Shown here: positions 56,501 through 64,000 of the stretch, one piece after another
Layout: the number at the start of each line of letters is the position of its first letter
Numbering within the stretch: position 1 is the first letter of the stretch
Origin: Vitrella brassicaformis
Lineage: Eukaryota; Sar; Vitrellaceae
Direction of reading: 5' to 3'
Length of the DNA stretch: 64,000 nt
Assembly: GCA_001179505.1 (NCBI GenBank)
Contig: CDMY01000130.1
Location: 17,404 to 81,403 of the forward strand
Made by a program: the position numbers and the translations under genes
Notes under the pieces: model-generated
The model's input: only the letters and a program-made list of their open reading frames with translations
The model's database searches: none
Told to the model about the DNA's origin: nothing

Positions 56501-57323
56501 GTTGGGTGGACAAGAACAAGCTCATCCACCACATGAGGCGACCCATGCCTCTCAAAGCCAAAGACAACGGTCAGCCGGCACCCATGCGGCACAGCCACAC
56601 GCACAGTGCACACCCACTCACTACACAGCGCCGTGTGTTTCTCATGATGCATATGTGTGTATGAGCAGGCAGTTGGGATATGTGTTTCGAGGTGATGGGC
56701 TTCCTGGCCGTCTTCACTAACGCAGCGCTCGTCGTCTTCACCACAGGCACGCTCTCTTAAGATCAGAGGACACATAAGAGTCCCGTTGGTGTATGAGTGC
56801 ACCATGCTGCTTGTATGTGGTGTTTTCTTCAGAGGTGTTCCTTGGCGCGTCGCTGCTCATCAAGTTGCTGTGGTTCTTAGCTATTGAGGTGAGTGAGCAA
56901 TGGGAAGATGGTCAGGTGCTGCACACAAACATGTCCGCCATGCGTGTATGTGTGCAGCACCTGGTCATTCTGGCGCGCATTGTGATGCACGTCATCCATC
57001 CCGAGGTGCCCGAGTACGTGCGCATCCTCAACCTCAAACACAAGTATGTGGCGATTGCACGCCCGAGGGCATATGCAACCAGGCCCCTTCATACTGTATG
57101 TGTGTATGTATGTGTGTGCAGGCACATCGTTCACAAGCATGTGGACTGTGTGGACGAGGAGGATGAGACAATGCGGGCACACGCACTGCAAGACAGAGAG
57201 GTAAGCCACGTCACACTGCCCGCGAACCCGTCCATCCATTTGTGTCTGTTTTTCGGCCTGGCTGGGGTGATTGGTCAGTTGAAGGTCGCCATCCTCGACG
57301 TTGACGATGATGACGACGACTGA
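53578..57323 (+). CDS. Anoctamin/TMEM16 family channel or lipid scramblase
   Basis: Twenty exons from 53578-53878 to 57279-57323 close in phase and give 708 residues. A cytosolic N-terminal domain is followed by YFGERIGFYFSW, the typical start of the anoctamin membrane region, and then by about ten hydrophobic segments. Family landmarks are ALWSILFTHYWRRKAHSYAL, KFVNSYAALYYIAFFKDH (the TM6 region with its conserved Asn), the Cys-rich ARGDCMIDLSWQLAAFFL, NFIELLWPKV and ANVVECWVDKNKL, whose Glu-x3-Asp matches the TM8 calcium-binding pair. Anoctamins are dimeric Ca2+-activated chloride channels or phospholipid scramblases at the plasma or ER membrane. The tail is acidic (DVDDDDDD). Two introns, after 55589 and after 56746, appear to use GC rather than GT donors. 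The start is the first ATG in frame; the N-terminus is shorter than in animals. Confidence 0.9.
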
Positions 57324-58087
57324 AGATAGATACAGACAGAGATACGAATGCATACATACCTCTAGGCAGGCACACGTGCGTAGATTGGGCGAGGGAGAGG
57401 ATGTCTAGCTAGGTGCCTTGATTGATCGAGGCAGCCGGCCGGGGAAGGAGGGAGGGATGGGGTGTACAGCGGATGGAGGGAGTCACGGGCCGACCGACGG
57501 ATAGACGCCTCGCTTGCATGACCTGCGTAGATCCCCATCACATACATACACACATACATACACATATGTACATACATAGATATATACATACGTACGCATA
57601 CGTTCATGTACATAGTCTTGCTGGCCTCTGATCTCCCGTTTTCATCTTAGCGCATCATGTGTGTCTCGCTCCTCTCTTGGCGTTGGTTTTCCCGTACAGA
57701 CAGCGGTTTTCCATCCATCCATGTATGTGAGCAGGGACGATGGTGCTTAGTGAGTGAGTGGACCCATGCGTGTGCTTCCATAAATGAGTGAATGTCTCGT
57801 ATGTGACGTTGATTGTCTGTCCGCGGACTGATCGAGGCTGCTGAGCATTGTTCGACGATTGCTGGTCCTCTGCCAAGGCTAAAGCCTACACTCGCTACGT
57901 TGTTGTTACGTTGCCTCCTGCCAGCTCTTTTTCGACGATTCGGCGGCAGAGATAAGGCCAAGTAGGCGACTCGAGCGAAAAAAGGAAAAATGACCGACTG
58001 CTTCTGTCGGTTGTGAGCCTGGAGCGCTAATTCCTGGTGTGTTCTATGGGTTTCTAGTGTGTCTCAGTTGTCCTTGGCGCCTGTATT
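57324..58087. other. Convergent spacer of 0.76 kb
   Basis: It contains a (CATA)n tract at 57540-57605 and two copies of TTCGACGATT (57850 and 57931). Short open frames here start without ATG and lack splice support. Confidence 0.5.
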
Positions 58088-59366
58088 TCAGGGCACGGCG
58101 TGGATAATCGTGCCGAGAAACGCGCAGACAAGGCCAACAACGCCTGCGACGCGACGCCACGACACAACGCAACAAGGTGTCAGTATAGTGTGTGGGCTCA
58201 TTCATTCATGTGGATACTGACCGAGGATGGATGAGTAGCCCATTGGACACTTTATGTCATCTTCGCCGTCCGTGCAGCTGATTTGGTCATCATCCGTGCC
58301 CTCGGACGTCATGGCGCCCCACACGACCAGACCTGCACACGGCACGCACATTCGTGTCTCTCTGCCTCGGTGTTCTGGTGGATGTGCCGACCGAGAAAGA
58401 TGAAGAGCAGCGAAGCGCCCCACGCAGCGAGGCCAGGAATGTACCACTTCTTGTCCTGGAAGGAAAGTGCGCTGAGCGAGAAATGAACACACACACACAC
58501 ACACACAGAGACGGGGAGAGAGACACACACATCTGTGTTCGCGGGCACTTATCGAGGCTAAAGAAGCAGGAGGACCTGAAGGCCATTCCGGCGAGAAGCG
58601 CTACCATGCCAAGGGCACCGAAGACAATCATGACGAGGCCAGAAGCGATGGCTTTATCGATCATGGTACAAGTGTCCTAGCCACACAAGGAGGAAAGGGC
58701 AGCAAGGATACTTCCTGTCATGTAATGTCTCTTCACCTCCATTGCGTCCTTGCACTCGCCACCGTCCTTGGATTCGAAATGCTCTTTGTACTTGGCGTGT
58801 GCTGTCCTGAACGAATACAGGAGGCAGGCAGGCAGGCAAGCAGGCAGGTAGGCAGGCATTCATTCATCAGCATCTCGTGCTTCTGCGACTACATACCTGC
58901 AGGCGCAATAGTCAGTGCCGTCACGGGTCATGTCGCCGCACTTGGTATCGTAATCCTCGAAAAGCTTCTCCCTGTCCCCGCATTTGCCGTTGGCGGCCTC
59001 GCCATTCGAGGACGTCTCATATGCATCCACCGAATGCGTCAGCCCGAAGGACTGAATCTTCTTGTACTTGGGGGTCTTGTTGTCGTACATGGACTCCCTC
59101 CATGAGTCCGTTGCCATACCTGCAGCGATAAAAACGAAAGGCGGCCGGTCGGAAAAGCAACAAAGAGTACACAACCGCGGCTGTGTGCCGGCAGCCTCAC
59201 CGGCGATAAGCAAGGCGAGAGCACATAGGCCTGCAAAGAGCAAATCAAGAAGAGAAAAGGCACGTCCCTCCTCCCCATCGTCCCTCTTACCGAAGCCGGC
59301 TGCCACGAGTTTGAGCACCCTCGTAGGGGATGAGCTCTTGTGCTCAACAGGGTTGGTGGGAGTCAT
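58088..59366 (-). CDS. Orphan multi-pass membrane protein A, paralogue of the gene at 63134
   Basis: Eight exons, 59366-59291, 59230-59201, 59119-58897, 58806-58737, 58676-58576, 58471-58392, 58332-58222 and 58143-58088, close in phase and give 248 residues. A hydrophobic segment near the N-terminus (GLCALALLIAGMA) is followed by a luminal-looking domain of about 100 residues with Cys pairs (GKCGDREKLFEDYDTKCGD, DYCACR, GECKDAMEDTC), then SGLVMIVFGALGMVALLAGM, a short loop with DKKWYIPGL, and two more membrane segments (LLFIFLGLVVWGAM, GVVGLVCAFLGTII). The exon 5/6 junction was set by comparison with the paralogue, where the same phase and residues occur. No known family. It lies only 98 bp from the divergent GT8 gene. 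Confidence 0.6.
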
Positions 59367-59464
59367 CGGCACCGCGCAGACGAAAGCCTGAGGAAGTCCC
59401 AAAGAAAGACCCCGAGCCGCGATTTTTTAGATCAGATCTCTAATTGACCGCGCTCCTTTCCACT
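59367..59464. promoter_or_regulatory. 98-bp divergent spacer, the shortest in the window
   Basis: The spacer lies between the start codons of membrane protein A and the GT8 gene. It has a T run and TAGATCAGATCTCTA, an imperfect palindrome, at 59429-59443. Both genes must share most promoter sequence. Confidence 0.45.
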
Positions 59465-60954
59465 ATGCTCCCCTTTTGGCTCTCCTGCCCGTCATCCTAT
59501 CCTCGCTTCTTCCTCTGCGTGGCCACCCTCACAGCCGCAGCTCTGCTGGGCCATTTCATCCTCACCGTCACCTCGCCGGCACAGGAGATGCGCACGGGCT
59601 CTCGGCAGTTGCTGGATCTGTCAGCAGAATCCAGCTTTGCAAATGGCTATCGGGACACAGATACCTTCCGCTTATGTCTGAAGGAGAACGAAAATGCCGT
59701 CAGCGGCTCATCTCTCACGGCAGATCTCTGCAGCAGCGGGAAGCGTGTTCACATCGCCATTGGCATAGACAACACGGGACTGGAGCCCATTCCCACCCTT
59801 CTCAACTCGGTTGACGCCAACCATCGCAACACGCCACTGGCGGGATGCCTGGATGTCCATCTCGTAACGATGGACGTGTCGTCAACACACCCAATCTTCG
59901 TAGCTCTGCGCGAAGAGGCCTTGGCGGCTCGAAGATGGCCGGCATTGAGGCTCCACCTGCTCAACTTCACTTATCTGCAGGTGGCCAACGACGTTGCAAA
60001 GATGCCCGCCATCCGCCCCTATCGCATCGGTGCGGCCCTGCATCGCAACGTCAACGGCGGCGGGGCTCCCATCACGCGAGCGGCCAGTCTTCGCATTTGG
60101 CTGCCGCACTTGTTGCCCAAGTCTGTTGGCCGAGTGCTGTATCTCGACTACGATGTGATTGTGGATGCGTCGCTGGAGGGGATTTTCGAGCTGCCGATGA
60201 GACAGGATGAGGGCATCGCGGCTCGGTCGTTCCCTGCAGAGAAGGGAGGGGGGCGGGCAGTGGTGAGGGGGTGGCTCGAGAATGCAGGCGTCGGTGACAA
60301 GTTCGTGTACACCGGGGCCGACAGGGCATTCAACTCAGGTCCGTGGATGCAACTTTGATTCGTTCAAGCGAGTGAACATCGTCATTTCTGTCTGTCAGGA
60401 GTGTTGTTGATGAACCTTGTCGTGCTGCGGTGCATGAACTTCTCGTCCACCCTGGGGAGGTGGAATGAGCTGTGGGGCATCAACGATCAGACGGCACTCA
60501 ATCTCTTCTTCAACGGAAGCTACCACGAGCTTGACAGGCGATACAACACATTCATCGACTCAGAAGGTGTGTGTATTTTGTCTTATGGATCCATAGTTTC
60601 TGTCTGCCGAATGGGTGTTTTGTGTTGTGGCTGGCTGGCTGGCTGGCTGGCCGGCTTGCAGACACGGAGCACGTGTCTCCATCTTTTGAGCCAGCCATAA
60701 TCCACTACAAGGGCGCCATCAAGCCATGGAGCCGTCCCGACAGCTGGGAGGCATTCATCACAAGCCACACGAGAAGACACTCGTACGCCAGTCTGTGGCC
60801 GCCATGTCTCTTCACGAGCTATGGCGCTAGAAGAAGAAGAGACACACATGTCAGCTATGATGATGGGTGCACGTATGTGCGGCCTGCGGTGCGTTCGCCG
60901 TTGATAAAGAAGTGGTGGGGCGTGTGGGGCAAGTACAGGACAGATCTCGCTTGA
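59465..60954 (+). CDS. GT8 family glycosyltransferase, type II membrane protein
   Basis: Three exons, 59465-60338, 60399-60566 and 60662-60954, give 444 residues. An N-terminal anchor (FFLCVATLTAAALLGHFIL) precedes a GT-A fold with VHIAIGID, RVLYLDYDVIVDASLE (the DxD metal site, about residue 230), FNSGVLLMNLVVLR split over exons 1 and 2, NDQTALNLFF and HYKGAIKPW, all in the order seen in GT8 enzymes such as galacturonosyl- and glycogenin-like transferases. The enzyme is probably a Golgi retaining transferase that uses a UDP-sugar; donor and acceptor are unknown. The first exon carries most of the catalytic domain. Confidence 0.9.
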
Positions 60955-61393
60955 GTGTAGGGATTGTGTGTGAATCGTTGGCTGTCCGTCAGCGGAGCCA
61001 GCGTTGTGGGTAATTGGCTTCCTGATGCACGAGAGCTTTTCACAAACAGCCATAACAGTGACTGAAAAAAGTCGTCAAAGGACTGGAAAAGGTCGAATCA
61101 AGAGTGTCAGCAATCGAACACAAATCACAAATACAATGAAGATCGTCAAAGATGTTCGTCCAAATAAGTGCACAACCAAACAAGCGAGCAGCGATGCAGC
61201 AACCCCAGCCCCATCCTATTCCCTCACATGTCACTGGACAATGATTGTCTCTGCACTTTGACTAGGGGCCGCATCATCATAGACCACATCCATCCGCTGC
61301 AACGTCTCATTCACGGGCAGCCTGATAACCACAGCACACTCTCTGTCACATTGATGTCTCCCTTTTTTTTTGCTGTGGCGTCATGTGTTTCCC
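60955..61393. other. Convergent spacer of 0.44 kb
   Basis: No coding or RNA gene is seen. It is relatively AT-rich, which fits 3' flanking sequence of the two facing genes. Confidence 0.5.
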
Positions 61394-62833
61394 TCACCAC
61401 TTCAGAGGTGGCTCCACATTCTCTGTCTCATCACTGTAGTCAACGTGCCTCCACTGCCATCGCCGCAATTCATCTGTCACAGGATTCCTCACGGACGGGT
61501 GCACGCTCACGTCTCGCAGTGTCACATTCACACACGGACGGGCCTCCGAATCGCACGCCAAGAAGCCGGGGAAGAAGTTCGTGAAGGTCCCGGTCAAGCG
61601 CTCGACCAGCACGTCGCTGATGCGGACTGACTCTTTCTTCGGGGGGCGTCCGTCAGGCTTCCACACGTGCGGACCCGGGTGATCTGACACGAAAGGAATG
61701 AAAAGGTCAGAAGGTCGATGCGCTGGATGGGCATGTGTTGTGTGTCTGACCTGGGTAGAACTGATTGATAACGACTGCCCTATCGACGTGGTCCAGCGTG
61801 ATGTCGCGGTAGGTGATGTTGGAGACAGAGCCGACTGACCCAGGCCACGTCTTGATGCGAGCGCCCACCTCAGTGCGGTGGCACTTGATTCGCTGAAAGG
61901 TGACGTCATTCACGAAGCCCCTCGTGCCTTCTCTCCGGCCGCCGATGGAGCCGATCGTCACGCCATGGCCGCGACCGAAGACACAATCCTCAACGAGGAT
62001 CTTCTCTGACCCACTCTTTATCTGCAGGCAGCACAAACACACAAAGGGACAGTGCAGATGACCAAGTGCACGTGACCTCTCCGTGTGTCTAGTGTTGGCT
62101 CGCTTACCGCCACATTGTCGTCTCCCGTGCTGATATCGGCGCGTCTTATCGTCACGTTATATGCCCTCAGTGTCTGAATGCCGTCGGTATTCGGCGACGA
62201 GTCTGGTGCGCGGATCGTCACGTCCTCGACCAGAGCGTGCCGGCTCTCGTCGATGACGAGGTTGAACATGGGTGAGTCCTGCAGCCGAAGATTGTCCACA
62301 ATTACCCCCTCACACCGACGGAACACCACCAACACTGGCCTAAAGAAGTTGGCATCGGCTCCGCGGTTCCACGCGTCGAACACCAGCTGCCACCAGGCCG
62401 GGCCGTTGCCGATGACGCTCCCCGGTTCGCTGCTGACATCAGGTCGAAGGGAGCTACCAGTGACGCGGACATTCGCAGACTCCTCGATAAGTAAAAACGC
62501 TGGTGTGCTGCCGAAGGGGTACGACGGCCATCTCGTGGGGTCATGGAAGGCCTGCAAGCTGCCCTCGATTCGGACAGTCATGTTGACAGCGCTGCCGACG
62601 CGAATGGGCAGAGTGAAGAAGTCCCCATCTGGGATGTGGAGAGTGCCGCCAGTCTTGCATTCAGCGAGTGCATCCATGATGGCGGGATGGTTGTTGTGCC
62701 CTTCGCCGCTGACAGCGCCATAATCAAGTATGTTGCAGGTGCGCGTTGAGAGGCAGCAGCGAAGGAGAAGGGGCGCGAGCGGGATGACGAGGAGAGGTGA
62801 CGCGGGGGGGAAGAGGATTCGCCGAGCCACCAT
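61394..62833 (-). CDS. GH28 polygalacturonase-like glycoside hydrolase, secreted
   Basis: Three exons, 62833-62108, 62021-61751 and 61683-61394, encode 428 residues. A signal peptide or anchor (LLVIPLAPLLLRCCLS) leads into a right-handed beta-helix enzyme with all GH28 active-site motifs: NTDGIQ, GDDNVAI (interrupted by the first intron), GHGVTIGSIGG and RIKTWPG. The start CNILDYGAVSGEG is the usual GH28 opening. These enzymes cut alpha-1,4 galacturonan or related polymers outside the cell; bacterial, plant and oomycete enzymes also include exo and rhamnogalacturonase types. Intron positions show it is a resident nuclear gene, although the family spreads by lateral transfer. Confidence 0.92.
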
Positions 62834-63133
62834 CTCCGCGAGTCAGCAGTCCGAGTCGCCCTTCTGAAAGAGTTTGACGATGCCCGAACTCGCAAAACGC
62901 CCCCCCCCGCCCTCCCCACATCCTTCCTTCTTCTCTCTGCCTGCACAGAGCCGGGCATCGGCAAGTACAAAGTCGGCAGTTTGTTCGGTAGGAGAAACAG
63001 AGAGAATCCCTTCGCCCAGTGGCTGGGAGCGTTGTTGCGCCATTGCACCTTTAGGACTGACGCACGGAGCGTTCGTAGTTGAAAAAAGTAAGATTCGTAC
63101 TCACTGCCTGGTGCCACATTACGCGTGCCTCCG
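62834..63133. promoter_or_regulatory. Divergent spacer between GH28 and membrane protein B
   Basis: This spacer of 300 bp lies between opposed starts. It contains a C run at 62901-62910 and no TATA box. Function inferred from position. Confidence 0.4.
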
Positions 63134-64000
63134 ATGAGTGCAGAGGACAAAGTGATCAAGGATCGCACCAATGGAAAGACGAAATGCAAAGACCTCGAGG
63201 ACGAAGACGAGAAGTGCAGCGAGATCTCAATCCAGGTGCTGCTTTACCCATTCATGTCTCACTCATTCATTCATTCATTCATTCATTCATGACTCGCTCA
63301 TTATTTGGTGTCTGCCTGTGTTCCTTGGTGTGCAGGGGGGCCAGTTCTGCTCGTGCAGGTGGGTTGGTGAACGTCTGAGTCAGAGGAAAGAACCGCGATG
63401 GCCATGGCTTTTGCGGCTGTCTTCTGTAGAACCTCTTACTCCAAGCAAAAAAAGCGGCTGGACGATATCAAGGACTCCGCCGCTTACAAGGCTTTCCCGA
63501 AGGAAGACAAACAATCAATTGAGGTATCAGGAGAGTTTCTGGAGCTGAGTATGTTTTCATTGTGTACGCAATGAGTGAATGATACAGGACGGTCTGACCG
63601 TCGTGCAGAAGCTCATCGATTCAGGCCTCGTCATGAGTAGGCATTGCATAGAGAAGGCGAGGCAAAAAGACGGGATCGGAGACAATGCATATAGACAGAT
63701 AGAAAAAGACAATTCGGCACCATGTGTGCGTGTTCATTGGCCAGTCATCTTCGGTGCATTCGGCCTGGTCGGCCTCGTGGTTGGCGCTGTTTTCAGGTGA
63801 CTACAAACACAACGAAAGCGTCTTGTGCTGTGTCTCGTCACACATATGTATATCTTCAGCGGCCTGTCCACCAAAGACGCCAAATGGCAGATGCCTGGTC
63901 CTTATCCGAAGAGAGAGAGAGAGAGAGAGAGAGGGAGGGAGAGACCTCTGCGTCTCTGATGCGTATGTACAGGCCTCATTGGCTGGATTGTTGGTCTCGT
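63134..64000 (+). CDS. Orphan multi-pass membrane protein B (partial, runs off right edge)
   Basis: Seven exons, 63134-63235, 63336-63358, 63430-63523, 63588-63636, 63745-63796, 63860-63897 and 63973 onward, close in phase. The N-terminal domain is charged with Cys pairs (KTKCKDLEDEDEKCSE, GGQFCSCR), then a Lys-rich helix, SGLVMIIFGAFGLVGLVVGA as the first membrane segment, a short loop with DAKWQMPG, and the start of another membrane segment (GLIGWIVGLV) at the edge. Order, motif spacing and splice phases match protein A at 58088-59366, although overall identity is low. Unlike A it has no hydrophobic N-terminus, so the start at 63134 might miss an upstream signal exon. Function unknown. Confidence 0.55.

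Noticed and set aside
57645-57961. Minus-strand frame starting near 57961 with a basic N-terminus
   Set aside because: It has no ATG start and no splice-linked continuation.
9194-62833. GT43, PLOD-type, GT8 and GH28 genes as a biosynthetic cluster
   Set aside because: They are spread over 50 kb among unrelated housekeeping genes and face different directions, so no cluster is supported.

Overview
The window is nuclear DNA of an intron-rich unicellular eukaryote. Every gene I could rebuild is split into exons by short GT-AG introns (roughly 40 to 250 nt), all three stop codons are used in the standard way, and spacers and introns are full of short tandem repeats such as GGAT, GACA and CA. The gene mix (Orai-like channel, anoctamin, LC8 dynein light chain, multi-exon PPR protein, GH28 pectinase-type enzyme, apicomplexan-style CCCH protein, many orphan secreted proteins) and the density of one gene per 3 kb or so suit a photosynthetic alveolate such as a chromerid (Vitrella/Chromera). 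That placement is inference; no rRNA or organelle marker is present.

Layout. 0-5 kb: Orai-like channel (-, cut by the left edge), fatty-acid hydroxylase/sterol desaturase (+), U1A/U2B''-type snRNP protein (-), small secreted protein (+). 7-10.5 kb: orphan secreted protein (-) and GT43 glycosyltransferase (+). 13-16.6 kb: small secreted protein (-), a doubtful membrane gene (-), Cys-rich mucin-like secreted protein (-). 16.6-20.8 kb: gene-poor repeats. 20.8-28.2 kb: triple-CCCH protein (-) and proline-rich SH3 protein (+). 28-30.8 kb: gene-poor repeats. 30.8-35 kb: proteasome maturation factor (-), SYS1 Golgi protein (+), secreted protein with a freshly duplicated domain (+). 36-47.6 kb: PPR protein (-), probable pseudokinase (+), RING protein (+). 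48.6-52.1 kb: PLOD-type glycosyltransferase (-) and orphan protein (+). 53-57.3 kb: LC8 light chain (-) and anoctamin (+). 58-64 kb: orphan membrane protein A (-), GT8 (+), GH28 (-), orphan membrane protein B (+, cut by the right edge); A and B are paralogues.

Most genes lie in head-to-head pairs about 100 to 380 bp apart (eleven pairs, ten with resolved starts), so bidirectional promoters look like the main regulatory unit. Several encoded proteins act in the secretory or surface system (SYS1, GT43, GT8, PLOD-type enzyme, GH28, mucin-like proteins) or in calcium/lipid transport at membranes (Orai-like, anoctamin), but I see no operon-like functional cluster.

Gene models were built by hand from reading frame, splice-site and phase agreement; where phases did not close I say so. 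The least certain parts are the 3' end of the gene at 4.2 kb, the gene at 13.7-14.5 kb, the 5' end of the CCCH gene, and the last junction and start of the RING gene.
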